From positions 176,172,017 through 176,236,016 of the forward strand of contig NC_061513.1 of NCBI RefSeq assembly GCF_022539505.1: a stretch of DNA of 64,000 bases. Direction: 5' to 3'. The stretch is from Lolium rigidum (taxonomy: Eukaryota > Streptophyta > Magnoliopsida > Poales > Poaceae). Under the pieces are notes generated by a model. It searched no databases. It saw only the letters and a list, made by a program, of their open reading frames with translations, and had not been told where the DNA came from. Each line of letters opens with the position of its first letter. Position 1 is the first letter of the stretch. Made by a program: the position numbers and the translations under genes. Shown one piece after another: positions 47,074 through 60,427 of the stretch.

Positions 47074-49544
47074 CCTGCCTGCCCATTTTACCGGGCTAAC
47101 TTTGAACTACATGCAATTAAGGTCCCTCCTTCCAAATATCCCGGAACAAAAGCATTAAACTTCATGAACACACAATATCCTCGAACTATCACATATTCCC
47201 CTTGTTTTTTCCTAACTGTCACTTTAGGGATTCACATGTTCAACATAATAATAAGCATTACACCTTGCAGATAAATACCAACCTCATATATATATATGAA
47301 AGAGTAATATAGGTTCAGTACTGAAATCATGTCACTCGGGCCCTTTTAACAAGCGTTAAACATACCAATGTGTACCAACACTCATACATGAATATCCTCA
47401 AGACAAACACCTTAAATCTCGATACATATGGATGATTACATGATTAATCCCATCAAATCCCCATCCACCTCTTATGCCTACACAACAATTCACTCATGAT
47501 GAAGGAGAGTGAGCACATGGTTGTTGGTGATGACGTTGGTGGTGGTGATGGTGAAGAAGCCCTCGAAACCCCCCACTACGGGGTGGAGAGCAGGATCAAT
47601 CTGACCCCCAAAACAAAGATCATGGATGTGGCGGCGCTCTGTTTCGCGAAAAGCTCCGTGCTTCCGACAAGGTAGGTTTCTAGGGTATATAAGGCAGCAC
47701 ACAAAGAGAAGAGGCGAGACGATGCTCGAGGGTGAAACGGGCCCTAGTGGTGTGATACGTCTCAAACGTATCTATAAATTTTGATGCTCCATGCTAGTTT
47801 TACACCAATTTATATATGTTTTACTCATGCTTCGTTCCACTTTTATACATTTTCCGGCACTAACCTATTAACAAGAGGCCACAGTGCGAGTTCCCTATTT
47901 TCTGCGGTTTTGATATTTCAGAAAAGTTGTACAGGAAATATTCTCGGAATTGGACGAAACAAAAGCCAAGGTCAATATTTTTCCGTAACGAAGACAGAGT
48001 CCAGAGGGGAGTCCAAAAAAGACAGCAGGGTGGCCAGACCAGCCCTAGGCGTGGCCTGGCCCTGGCCCGCGCCTAGGGTGGTGTGGCTACCCCTGGTCTC
48101 CACCGACATCGCCCCTCCGCCTATTTATTCACGATCTCGGAAAAATCTAAACAACCGAGCCTCCATCCACGAAAAGTTCTGTCGCGGCTGCCATTGCAGA
48201 CCCTATCTCGGGAGGCTTCTGAAGCTCTTCCCGGCACACTACCAGAGGGGGAAATCATCGTCGGAGGCATCTACATCACCATGCCCGCCTCCGAAGTGAC
48301 GCGTGAGTAGTTCATCCCTGGACTATGGGTCCATAGCAGTAGCTATATTATTGTCTTCTCCAATTTGTGCCTCATGTTTAGATCTTGTGAGCTGCCTTAC
48401 ATGATCAAGATCATCCTTATGTAATGCTACATGTTGTGTTTGCTGGGATCCGATGAATATTGAATACTATGTTAAGATCGATTATATATTCTTATCATAT
48501 GTTATTTGTGATCTTGCATGCTCTCCGTTGCTAGTAGATACTCTGGCCAAGTAGATGCTTGTGACTCCAAGAGGGGGTATTTATGCTCGATAGTAGGTTC
48601 ATGCCTATAGTTTTCTGGAAGAGTGACAATAACTTCTAAGATTGTAGATGTGCTGTTGCTACTAGGGAGAAAACAACAATGTATTATCCAAGGGCAATTC
48701 TATTGTTTACTTTGCACACATTTTTTTAATGCGATAATCTGTTGCTTGCAACTTAATACTGGAAGGGGTTCGGATGATAACCGGAAGGTGGATTATTAGT
48801 CATAGACGCAGTTGGATTACGGTCTATGTATTATGTTCTAATGCCCAAATGAATCTCATAGTAATCATCTTATCATGTATGGTCGATATTCTGTCAATGG
48901 CCCAGCTGTAATTTGTTCACCCATCATGTTATTTATCTTTATGGAGAGATACCTCTAGTGAACGGTGGACCTCGGTCCTTTCCTTTACACTGATAAATTC
49001 AACCACTACAATCCTGCTCTGTTTACTTACTGTAAGCTCTGTTCTCTTTAATTACTGCAAACATCTATTTCCACTTGATACATTTAATCCTTTGTGTTCA
49101 GCGAAACCGGTGAGATTGACAACCTCATTGTAAGGGGAAAAATATTTTGGTTGTGTTGTGTGCAGGTTCCACGTTGTTGCTGACGCCGGTAGCGCGCCCT
49201 GCCACTAGTCAGCTAGCAACACCTTCAAAAGTCATACCTTTCTCCTATTGGTCGATTAAACCTTGGTTTCTTACTGAGGGAAAACTTGCTGATGTGCTCA
49301 TCATACCTTCCTCTTGGGCTTCCCCAACGGTGTGCAATCTACGCTCATCAAGCTAATTTTCTGGCGCCGTTGCCGAGAAAGAGGATTTCTGCAAGGGGAG
49401 TCTCTCATCTCCAATCTCTTTACTTTGTTATAGTTTTTCTTAGTTTATTTTATTTTGTCTTGTTTGCTTTATTATATCAAAAACACAAAAATTTAGTTTC
49501 TATTATAGCTGTTATTTCTGTTGCTTAGTTTTAATTTTGCTAAA

Positions 49545-50395
49545 ATGGGTTCAGCTGAAAATACTAAGTTGTGTGACTTACTAGCACAAACAACAATGAT
49601 TTTATTTTTACACCTATTGCTCCACCTGCTCCTGAAGCAGTCTTCTATGAAATTAAACTTGCTTTGTTAAATCTTGTTATAAAAGAGCAATTTTCTGGTG
49701 TTAGTACTGAAGATGCCGCTTCTCACCTTAATAATTTTGTTGAACTTTGTGAGATGAAAAAATATAAGGATGTAGATGGTGTCATTATAAAACTGAAATT
49801 TTTTCCTATCTCTTTGAGAGGTAGAGCTAAAGATTGGTTGTTGCTATCTTTGCCTAGAAATAGTATTGATTCTTGGGTTAAATGCAAAGATGATTTTATT
49901 GGAAAATATTATTCTCCTGCTAAGATTATATCCTTGAGAAGAGACATAATGAAACTTAGACAATTTGATAATGAACATGTTGCTCAAGCTTGGGAAAGAA
50001 TGAAATCTTTGGTAAAGAATTGTCCCACTCATGGAATGACTACTTGGATGATCATCCAAACTTTTTATACAGAACTAAATTTTTCTTCAAGAAATCTCCT
50101 GGATTCAGCTGCTGGAGGTACCTTTATGTCCATTACTTTGGGGGCTGCAACTAAATTACTTGATTATATGATGATAAATTATTCTGAATGGCACGCCGAG
50201 AGAGCTCCACAAGGTAAAAAGACCATTTCTTAGAACTATTGGTGCTGCTATTGATATGAGAGATGAGATTATTAAATATCAATTCCCACTCAATAAAGGT
50301 ATGGAACACTTCCCTAGGAAAATAAAGAAGTCACCTTATGATTCTAATATTAGAACAAATTATGATGTTGATGCTTCTTCACTTGATAATACTTG
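49545..50395 (+). pseudogene. Gypsy gag with frameshifts
   Basis: Starts MGSAENTKLCDLL, loses frame near 49,600, then reads through 49,664-50,233: VIKEQFSGV, LKFFPISLRGRAKDWLLSLP-like and FDNEHVAQAWERMKSL are typical of the Retrotrans_gag domain. A further shift near 50,225 leads to a distal segment ending at a stop at about 50,395. No zinc knuckle was seen. Confidence 0.75.
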
Positions 50396-51044
50396 ATGCT
50401 AGCTCTTTTCCTGCGCCTAGCTGAAAGCGTTAAAGAAAAGCACACTTGGGAGATAACCCATGTTTTATTTCTGTAATTTTTCTTTTGTTGAGTCTTTGAA
50501 GTTATTACCTCTGTAATAACCTCTCCTTATCTTTTTTTTGTGCCAAGAATAGCCTCTAATAGAAAGAAAGTAAGATTTGGGGAAGTTGCTGTCCTGAAAA
50601 CAGATTATGTGGTGTCACCATAAAAATTCGTATAAATATCCAAGGAGGAATTTTGAGCTGCCAATTTTTTTAATATGCCCCATGTTATTAGCTAACTTTC
50701 GTTAGTTGAACATTTTTCGATCTGAGCAACATAATTTTTTTTAAATCGATCTTTACCTGCTGTTCTATTTTGACAGCTGCCATTATTTGCATTTGCCTCT
50801 TAATCTCTTTCCTTTTGAGTTCTTTTGATCAAAAAGATTTTTGAAGAAAGCTACAATATCTAATGCTTTAATATATGTTTTGATATATGTTAGAACTGAA
50901 TCCAAGTGAATTTGTTTATTTTGATTGAACTAATGCTGCTAATAAAGAATTGCTAATAAAGAATTGTGTGAAGTTTTGTATGAAGGAAGTTTTCAAGTGT
51001 AGGGAGAGAAGAATGATGTGATAAGATGAAGTATGGACAAAAGC

Positions 51045-51126
51045 TCAAGCTTGGGGATTCCCCTGCACCCCAAGAATCATCCAAGACGTATAAGCGTCAA
51101 AGCTTGGGGATGCCTTGGGCATCCCC
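51045..51126 (+). repeat. Paired stem-loops in the gag-only element
   Basis: Two copies of agcttgggga lie about 50 bp apart. The second forms a perfect 9-bp stem with a 3-base loop (GGGGATGCC at 51,106-51,114 against GGCATCCCC at 51,118-51,126). The first can pair ttgggg with ccccaa at 51,068-51,073. Confidence 0.7.
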
Positions 51127-51348
51127 TCTTCATCAACAAAGCAACATGTCATCTCTCTATGCGCTTTATTTTTATTGCTTCATACGCTATGTGTTGTTCT
51201 TCGAGCGTCTTTATTTTTGCTTTTAGTTTAGTTTAGTTTTGTTTCCTTTAGCATATGTTGGATCCCGGAACATTTGTTTTGGAGAGAGACACGCTTCCTT
51301 TTAATTGCATAGAACGCTCTAGTTTTCGCTATTATTGTTCTGCGAGTG

Positions 51349-51946
51349 TGATAACCCACAAGTATAGGGGATCGCAATAGTCTTCGCGGGAAGTAAAACC
51401 CAATTTATTGATTCGACACAAGGGGAGACAAAGAATACTTGAAAGCCTTAACAGCGGAGTTGTCAATTCAGCTGCACCTGGAAACAAACTTGCTCGCAAG
51501 AGCTTATCAGTAGTAACAGTTTTATAGCAGTAGAAGTGGTGAAATAACAGAAGCAGAGTAACAAAGACGGCAGTGGTGATTATAGTAAACAGCAGGATTA
51601 AAATACTGTAGGCACAGAGATGGATGAACGGGCGTTGCATGGATGAGAGAAACTCATGTAACAATCAAGGCAGGGCATTTGCAGATAATAATAAAACGGT
51701 ATCCAAGTACTAATCAATCAATAGGCATGTGTTCCATATTTAGTCGTACGTGCTCGCAATGAGAAACTTGCACAACATCTTTTGTCCTACCAGCCGGTGG
51801 CAGCTGGGCCTCTAGGGAATCTACTGGAAATTAAGGTACTCCTTTTAATAGAGCACCGGAGCAAAGCATTAACACTCCGTGAACACATGTGATCCTCATA
51901 TCACCGCCTTCCCCTTCGGTTGTCCCAATTTCTATCACTTTGGGGC
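51349..51946 (-). mobile_element. Gypsy LTR fragment
   Basis: The 3' part of a minus-strand LTR of the family found at 23,179-27,170: it shares the outer CCCCTATACTTGTGGGT terminus, the 'gtgaattgacaactc' region and the run through 'gcgagcaagt'. It is cut at 51,947 by the plus-strand LTR, so the remainder would be beyond that insertion. Confidence 0.8.
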
Positions 51947-54900
51947 TGATACGTCCAATTTGCATCACTATTTTATATCATAATTTGCTGTTATTCATTG
52001 ATATATTTCATATTGGGACACAATACTTATGTTATTTCATCTATTTTGCATGTTTCATCATTATTGGAGGATCGAACACCGGAGCCAGGATTCTCGCTGG
52101 AAAAAGCACCGTCAGGATGCAATATTTCGGAAGATCAACTGTGGGAGGAAATTATACCAAAAATCCTATTTTTCAAGATGACGAAGGAAGCCAGAAGGAG
52201 GGGCCAGGAGGAGCCAGGGTGGGCCCACACCCTAGGGCGGCGCGGCCCAGGCCCTGGCCGCGCCGCCACGTGGTGTGAGGGGCCCACGACCCCTTTCGCC
52301 TCCTTTTCTTCGCGAAATCCTTCGTCCCGAAAACCTAAGCCGGAAGGGGTACCCGGCGAAGAGTTACAGCCGCCTCTGCGGGGCGGAGAACACCAGGGAG
52401 AAAAGAGCTCTCCGGCGGGCAGGAATCCGCCCGGGAAATTCCCTCCGGGAGGGGGAAATCGACGCCATCGTCACCGTCATCGAGCTGGACATCATCTCCA
52501 TCACCATCATCATCATCTCCACCATCATCACCGCCATCTCCTCCGCAGCACCTCGTCACCGCCGTAGCAATTTGGGTTTGATCTTGATTGTTTGATAGGG
52601 GAAACTCTCCCGGTATCTATTCATACTTGTTGTTGATGCTATTGAGTGAAACCATTGAACCAAGTTCATGTTCAGATTGTTATTCATCATCATATCACCT
52701 CTGATCATGTTCCGTATGATGTCTCGTGAGTAGTTCGTTTAGTTCTTGAGGACATGGGTGAAGTCTAAATGTTAGTAGTGAACTATGGTTGAGTAATATT
52801 CAATGGTGTGATATTTAAGTTGTGGTGTTATTCTTCTAGTGGTGTCATGTGAACGTCGACTACATGACACTTCACCATTTATGGGCCTAGGGGAATGCAT
52901 CTTGTATTCGTTTGCTAATTGCGGGGTTGCCGGAGTGACGAAACCTCGAACCCCGTTGGTATATCGATGCGGGAGGGATCGTAGGATCTCGAGTTTAAGG
53001 TCGTGGTTAGATTTATTCTTAATTACTTTCTTGTAGTTGCGGATGCTTGCAAGGGGTTTAATCACAAGTATGTATTAGTCCTAGGAAGGGCGGTACATTA
53101 GCATAGGTTCACCCACACAACACTTATCACAACAATGAAGATTATTTAGCCGTATGTAGTGAAAGCATTAGACTAAAATCCCGTGTGTCCTCGAGAACGT
53201 TTGGTCATTATAAGTAAACAAACCGGCTTGTCCTTTGTGCTAAAAAGGATTGGGCCACTCGCTGCAATTATTTCTCTCGCATTTTACTTACTCGTATTTA
53301 TTTCATCCGTTACATCAAAACCCCCCGAATACTTGTCCGTAAGCATTTACAAGTGAAACCTTCATCGAAACCGCTTGTCAACACCTTCCGCTCCTCGTTG
53401 GGATCGACATTCTTACTTATCGAAGATACTACGATACACCCCCTATACTTGTGGGTCATCAAGACTATTTTCCAGGCGCCGTTGCCGGGGAGTGAAGCGC
53501 TATTGGTAAGTGGGATTGGTAAGGAAAACCTTTATCGTTGTGCTGATTTTATTTCTGCTCGCTGCTATAAGTCATTATGGAGAGATCTTCTCTTCATTTT
53601 CTATTTGGGAAATCTACTACTACTGCAACGGTAGTGGATGAGGCGCCAAGTGAGGAAGTAATACCATATAAAATACCTACGAAAATTATTGAACATGTTA
53701 TGGATAACCGCTATGAAGGGGATGGAACTGTCCATCCTGGTGATCATTTACTCGTTTTTGCATGAATTATGCGGGTTATTCAAATGTGCAGGTATTGCTA
53801 TGGATGAAGTGAGGAAGAAATTATTCTCCTTATCGTTGTCCGGTAAGGCGGCGCATTGGTATAAATTACTCGGATAATGGGGATTCTCTTGAATGGAATG
53901 ATATTGTGCCCCGGTTTTATTCTAAGTTCTATCCTCCAAGTGAAATTCATAAGGATCGGAATCGCATATATAATTTTTGGCCTCATGATGGAGAGAGTAT
54001 TGCCCAAGCGTGGGGGAGATTGAAGTCTTTGATGCTCAAATGCCCCATTCATGAGCTTCCTGGTAATGTTATTATTGATAATTTCTATGCAAGACTTTCT
54101 TTTCAAGACAAGACCTTGCTCGGATACTTCTTGTTCGGATCATTTACACGCAACAAAGAAGAGTTTAAAAGGGACCTTCTTGATCGAATCCAAGAAAATA
54201 CCGAAGGTTGGGAGAACGACAAGGATAGAGAATCGGGTATAATTTATGATTATAAATGCATTGAAGCTTTTATGGATACCGATTTATTTCGTAATATGAG
54301 TGCTACATATGGTCTTGATTCCCAAGTTGCTGTAAATCTTTATAAAGCTTTTGCCTCTCATTATGAATTGCCTAAGAAGAATTTTGATAAGTATCATGAA
54401 CCATACAAAGATAAAATTGACTCATCTATTAATAAGTGTGTTGTTATTGAAACTGCTGATCGTGTCATTCCTGAAGCTTATATTGAAAAAACTCCTTTCC
54501 CTGCTAAAATGAAAGAGTACTCTGTTATAAATAGTGCGGTTCATAAAAGTGAAAAGAAACCCGTAGAACCCGAAGAACAAATAAAAATTGAACTTCGTCG
54601 TTGCAATAGTTAAAGATCTTGTGATCGAAAATGTTGAGGATGGTCATATTATTTTCCGTGAAGATGCTTCTAATATTGTTTCACATCCTAATAAACCCAA
54701 GCAAGCTAGTGTTCCTATGCTATCTGTTAAAATTGGTGATCATTGCTATTATGGATTATGTGATATTGGTGCAAGTGTTAGTGCTATTCCGTATGAGCTT
54801 TACACGGAGATTATGCATGAAATTGATTCTTGTGAACTTGAAGATATTGATGTGGTTATTCAGCTGGCTAATAGAGAAACTATTTCTCCAATTGGTATTG

Positions 54901-57437
54901 TTCGAGATGTGGAAGTTCTATGTGGTAAGATTAAATATCCTGTCGACTTTTTGGTACTTGGTTCTGCTTGCTAGTGATTATTGTCCTATCATTTTTGGTA
55001 GACCTTTTCCGAATACTTGTGGAGCTATTATAGATTGCAAGAAAGAGAAAATTTTGACTAAATTTGTCTGGTGAATCTTATGAGTTTAACTTCTCTAAAT
55101 TTACTAAAACTCCTTATAAAGCTGATTTGCCTAGTAATGATTTTAAAATGGAGCAAGTGTGCATCTATTGTTCTTGTTCCTAACAATCCTTTGCAGCAAC
55201 ATTTGGAGGATAGCGAGAGTGAAATTTTTAGGAAAGAAAGAGATGAACTTGAGGAAATCTTTCTTCGCCAACCTATTCTCAAGCACGATTTACCGGTGGA
55301 AGATTTGGGTACAACACCGCCACCAAAGGAAGATCCTGTTTTTGATTTAAAGCCTTTACCTGATAATCTTAAATATGCTCATATTGATGATAAGAAAATA
55401 TATCCTGTTATTATTAGTTCTAAGCTTTCAGAGTTTGAAGAAGAAAGGTTATTGGGAATATTGAAGAAACACCGAGGAGCTATTGGCTACACTCTTGATG
55501 ATTTAAAGGGGATTTCTCCATCTATTTGCCAACATGCTATTAATATGGAAGATGATGCAAAACCTGTTGTTGAACCTCAGCGTCGTCTAATTCCGAAGAT
55601 GAAGGAAGTGGTAAGGAATGAGGTATTACGACTTCTTGAAGCTGGTATTATATATCCTATTGCTGATAGTAGATGGGTTAGTCCTGTGCATTGCGTTCCC
55701 AAGAAAGGAGGTATGACTCGTTGTGCCTAATGATAATGATGAGCTCATTCCTCAAAGAGTAGTTGTAGGGTATAGAATGTGCATTGATTTTCGAAAAGTT
55801 AATAAAGTTACTAAGAAAGATCATTACCCTTTACCATTTATTGATCAAATGCTAGAAAGGTTATCTAAAAATACTCATTTTTGTTTTCTTGATGGTTATT
55901 CTGGGTTTTCACAAATTGCTGTTAAAGCTAAAGATCAAGAGAAAACCACTTTTACTTGTCCCTATGGAACTTATGCTTATAGGCGTATGCCTTTTGGTTT
56001 ATGTAATGCTCCTGCTACTTTTCAAAGATGCATGTCTGCTATTTTTCATGGCTTTTGTGAGAGTATTGTGGAAGTATTCATGGATGATTTTTCTGTCTAT
56101 GGGAATTCATTTGATAGTTGCTTGCGAAATCTTGATAAAGTTTTGCGAGAGATGTGAAGAAACTAACCTTGTTCTTAATTGGGAGAAATGCCACTTTATG
56201 GTTAATGAAGGAATTGTATTGGGACATAAAATTTCTGAAAGAGGTATTGAAGTTGATAGAGCTAAAGTTGAAGCAATTGAGAAGATGCCCTATCCGAGGG
56301 ATGTTAAAGGTATTCGTAGTGTTCTTGGTCATGCGGGGTTTTATAGGAGGTTTATTAAAGATTTCTCCAAGATTTCAAAGCCTCTTACTAATCTTCTTCA
56401 AAAAGATGTACCATTTGTTTTTGATGATGATTGTAAGGAAGCTTTTGAAACTCTTAAGAAAGCCTTAACAACTGCTCCTATAGTTGAACCCCCTGACTGG
56501 AATTTACCATTTGAAATTATGTGTGATGCTAGTGATTTTGCTTTGTAGGCGTTGTTCTTGGACAGCGAATAGATAAAAAACTGAATGTTATTCATTATGC
56601 TAGTAAAACCCTTGATGCTTGCTCAAAGAAATTATGCTACAAGCTGAAAAAGAATTATTAGCTGTAGTCTTTGCTTGTGATAAATTCAGATCTTATATTG
56701 TTGATTCAAAAGTTACTATTCATACTGATCATGCTGCAATTAGATACCTTATGACAAAGAAAGATGCTAAGCCGAGGCTTATTAGATGGGTACTTCTTTT
56801 GCAAGAATTTGATTTACATATTGTAGATAGGAAAGGTGCTGATAATCCTGTTGTTGATAATTTGTCTAGATTGGAAAATATTGTTTATGATCCTGTTCTC
56901 GTTAATGATAGTTTTCCAAATGAACAATTGGCTGCAATAAAGGTGAGCTCGCGAGACAGTCCTTGGTATGCTGATTATGCTAACTTTATTGTTTCCAAGT
57001 ACTTGCCTCCAACCTTTTCAACTCAGCAAAGGAGAAAATTCTTTTATGATTTGAGGCATTATTTCTGGGATGACCCACACTTATATAAAGAAGGAGTGGA
57101 TGGTATTATGCGAAGATGTGTCCCCGAATATGAACAACAAGAGATATTGAGTAAATGTCATGGTAGTGCTTATGGAGGACATCACGTCTGGAGAAAGAAC
57201 CGCGCAAAAGGTTTTGCAATCAGGTTTTTATTGGCCAACTCTCTTCAAGGATGCGAGAAAGTTTATTTTATCTTGTGATGAATGCCAAAGGGTTGGTAAT
57301 ATCTCCAGACGCAATGAAATGCCTATGAATTATACCCTTGTTATTGAACCATTTGATTGTTGGGGATTTGACTTCATGGGACCTTTTCCCTCTTCAAAAG
57401 GTAACACTCATATACTTGTTGCTGTTGATTATGTTAC
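51947..57437 (+). mobile_element. Autonomous-type Gypsy (Athila-like) element, decayed and interrupted
   Basis: The 5' LTR 51,947-53,461 (TGATACGTCCAATTTGC...GGTCATCA, 1515 bp) is followed by a PBS-like GGCGCCGTTGCCGGGGA at 53,475-53,491. Gag, protease, RT, RNase H and integrase follow in Gypsy order. The integrase is cut at 57,437 by a Copia element; the rest should lie beyond the window. Sequence style of protease, RT and spacing fits the Athila/Tat side of Ty3-Gypsy. Confidence 0.88.
53577..57437 (+). pseudogene. Broken Gypsy gag-pol
   Basis: Gag opens at 53,577, shifts frame near 53,760 and 53,880, and its core (SKFYPPSEIHKDRN, AQAWGRLKSLMLKCP) reads to 54,613. The protease has CDIGASVSAIP (about 54,760). 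After shifts near 54,970 and 55,070 comes the RT: CIDFRKVNKVTKKDHYPLP, the palm FMDDFSVYG motif (about 56,080) and a thumb ending at a stop near 56,547. RNase H shows [15 protein letters not shown] and TDHAAIRYL. The integrase zinc finger and core start ([34 protein letters not shown]) end at the Copia junction. At least seven breaks make it inactive. Confidence 0.88.
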
Positions 57438-59227
57438 TGAAGGAGATATGCCCTAGAGGCAATAATAAAAGTAGTTATTATTTATATCTCTATGTTTATG
57501 ATAAATGTTTATATGTCATGCTATAATTGTATTAACCGAAACATTAGTACATGTGTGATATGTAGACAACAAGAAGTCCCTAGTATGCCTCTTAAACTAG
57601 CTTGTTGATTAATGGATGATTAGTTTCATAATCATGAACATTGGATGTTATTAATAACAAGGTTATATCATTATATGAATGATGTAATGGACACACCCAA
57701 TTAAGCGTAGCATAAGATCTCGTCATTAAGTTATTTGCTATAAGCTTTCAATACATAGTTACCTAGTCCTTATGACCATGAGATCATGTAAATCACTTAT
57801 ACCGGAAAGGTACTTTGATTACACCAAACACCACTGCGTAAATGGGTGGTTATAAAGGTGGGATTAAGTATCTCGGAAAGTATGAGTTGAGGCATATGGA
57901 TCAACAGATGGGATTTGTCCATCCCGATGACGGATAGATATACTCGGGCCCTCTCGGTGGAATGTCGTCTAATGTCTTGCAAGCATATGAATGAGTTCAT
58001 AAGAGACCACATACCACGGTACGAGTAAAGAGTACTTGTCAGGAGACGAGGTTGAACAAGGTATAAAGTGATACCGAAGATCAAACCTCGGACAAGTAAA
58101 ATATCGCGAGACAAAGGGAATTGGTAATGTTTGTGAATGGTTCATTCGATCACTAAAGTCATCGTTGAATATGTGGGAGCCATTATGGATCTCCGGATCC
58201 CGCTATTGGTTATTGGTCGGAGTGAGTACTCAACCATGTCCGCATAGTTCTCGAACCGTAGGGTGACACACTTAAAGTTGGATGTTGAAATGGTAGTTCT
58301 TGAATATGGAATGAAGTTGGAATATTTGTTCGGAGTCCCGGATGTGATCCCGGACATCACGAGGAGTTCCGGAATGGTCCGGAGAATAAGATTCATATAT
58401 AGGATGTCATTTTATGTGAATAAAATGTCGCGGAAGGTTCTATGGAAGGTTCTAGAAGGTTCTAGAAAAGTCCGGAAGAAACCACCAAGGAAGGTGGAGT
58501 CCACAAGGGACTCCACCTCCATGGCCGGCCAGCCCTAGTGGGGGTGGAGTCCCAAGTGGACTCCACCATAGGGGGCCGGCCACCCCCACATGGGAGGTGG
58601 GAATCCCACCTTTGGGTGGGAGTCCTAGTTGGGCTAGGTTTGCCCCCTCCTATGGAAGGTTTTGGTTTCGGGTCTTATTCGAAGACTTGGACACCAACAC
58701 TTGGGATTCACCTATATAATGAGGGGCCAAGGGAGGGGGCCGGCCACCCCTAAGACCATAGCTTGGCCGCCCCCCTTGAGTGGCCGGCCACCCCTCCCAA
58801 ACCCTAGCTTTGCTCCTCCACTTCATATTGCCCGGTTTGCTTAGCGAAGCTCCGCCGAACTTCTACACCGCCACCGACACCACGCCGTCGTGCTTGTCGG
58901 ATTCAAGAAGGAGCTACTACTTCCGCTGCCCGCTGGAACGGGGAGGTGGACGTCGTCTTCATCAACAACCGAACGTGTGACCGAGTACGGAGGTGCTGCC
59001 CGTTCGTGGCGCCGGAACCGATCGTGATCAAGATCTTCTACGCGCTTTTGCAAGCGGCAAGTGAACGTCTACCGCAGCAACAAGAGCCTCATCTTGTAGG
59101 CTTTGGAATCTCTTCAAGGGTGAGACTCGATACCCCCTCGTTGCTACCGTCTTCTAGATTGCATCTTGGCTTGGATTGCGTGTTCGCGGTAGGAAAATTT
59201 TTGTTTTCTATGCAACGTTATCATACA
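57438..59227 (+). repeat. Copia 5' LTR (1790 bp)
   Basis: Starts TG at the break in the Gypsy integrase and ends one base before the PBS. The GC-rich part at 58,490-58,800 has several ggccggcca words; a TATATAA-type sequence at about 58,713-58,719 is a possible promoter. Confidence 0.88.
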
Positions 59228-60427
59228 GTGGTATCAGAGCCGTGTCTATGCATAGATGGTTGCACGAGTAGAACACAATGGTTTGTGGGCGTTGATGCTC
59301 TTGTTATCTTTAGTTGAGTACTTTGCATCTTTATGGCATAGTGGGATGAAGCGGCTCGGACTAACTTTACATGACCGCGTTCATGAGACTTGTTCCTCGT
59401 TCGACATGCAACTTGTATTGCATAAGAGGCTTTGCGGGTGTCTCGTCTCTCCTACTATAGTAAAGATTCAATTTACTCTTCTATTGACAACATTAGTATC
59501 AACGTTGTGGTTCATGTTCGTAGGTAGATTAGATCTATATCGAAAACCCTAAACCACGTAAAATATGCAAACCAAATTAGAGAGCGTCTAACTTGTTTTT
59601 GCAGGGTTTGGTGATGTGATATGGCCATAATGTGATGATGAATATGTATGAGATGATCATTATTGTATTGTGGCAACCGGCAGGAGCCTTATGGTTGTCT
59701 TTAAATTTCATGTTGAGTAGTATTTCAAAGTAGTTGTAATAGTTGCTACATGGAGGACAATCATGAAGACGGCGCCATTGACCTTGGTGCTTCGCCGACG
59801 ATGATGGAGATCATGCCCGAAGATGATGGAGATCATATCCGTGCTTTGGAGATGAAGATCAAAGGCGCAAAGACAAAAGGGCCATATCATATCACATATG
59901 AACTGCATGTGATGTTAATCCTTTTATGCATCTTATTTTGCTTAGATCGCGACGGTAGCATTATAAGATGATCCCTCACTAAAATCTCAAGATAATAAAG
60001 TGTTCATCCTTAGTAGCACCGTTGCCAAGACTTGTCGTTTCGAAGCATCTCGTGATGATCGGGTGTGATAGAATCAACAAGTGCATACAACGGGTGCAAG
60101 CCGAGTTTTGCACATGCGGATACTAAGGTGGCCTTGACGAGCCTAGCATGTACAGACATGGTCTCGGAACACGTGATACCGAAAGGTAGAGCATGAATCA
60201 TATGATTGATATGATGAACACTTTGAGTGTTCGCCATTGAAATTATACCTTGTCTCGTGATGATCGGACTATGGTGTGGTGGATTTGGTTCGTGTGATCA
60301 CTAAGACAATGCGAGGGATATTGTTTTGAGTGGGAGTTCACCTAGATTTTTAATTATATTGAATTAAAATTTGAACTCAATTTGTCATAAACTTAGTCTA
60401 AACTATTGCAAATATATGTTGTAGAGA

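Larger units (their letters stand above)
42225..47752 (-). mobile_element. Truncated Gypsy element: gag plus interrupted 5' LTR
   Basis: On the minus strand: an LTR made of 47,079-47,752 and 43,647-44,079 (split by the composite at 44,080-47,073), then a PBS (TGGCACCATTTCCGG, complement of 43,622-43,636, a variant of the Asp-tRNA PBS), then gag to about 42,225. The LTR contains a TATATA box near 47,688 and a leader-like region. The element is cut at 42,224 on one side and by a plus-strand LTR at 47,753 on the other. Confidence 0.75.
47753..51348 (+). mobile_element. Gag-only non-autonomous Gypsy element (Sabrina/WHAM-like)
   Basis: The 5' LTR (47,753-49,350, TGATACGTCTC...CATCA) is followed by the PBS TGGCGCCGTTGCCGAG at 49,362, a single gag (49,545-50,395) and about 950 bp of untranslated DNA. 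The latter carries the paired 'aagcttgggga' stem-loop motifs (51,045-51,126) that I recall from Sabrina/WHAM-type elements. No protease, RT or integrase is present, which fits a non-autonomous member relying on a relative's enzymes. The 3' LTR is missing; a minus-strand LTR fragment begins at 51,349. Confidence 0.75.

Noticed and set aside
51045..51126. CRISPR-like pair of repeated motifs
   Set aside because: Only two copies, in a retrotransposon of a plant genome, explained by the element's own stem-loops.
52335..52559. Asp/Gly-rich minus-strand frame
   Set aside because: It is the complement of a CATCAT/CACCAT trinucleotide-rich leader in a Gypsy LTR, not a calcium-binding protein.
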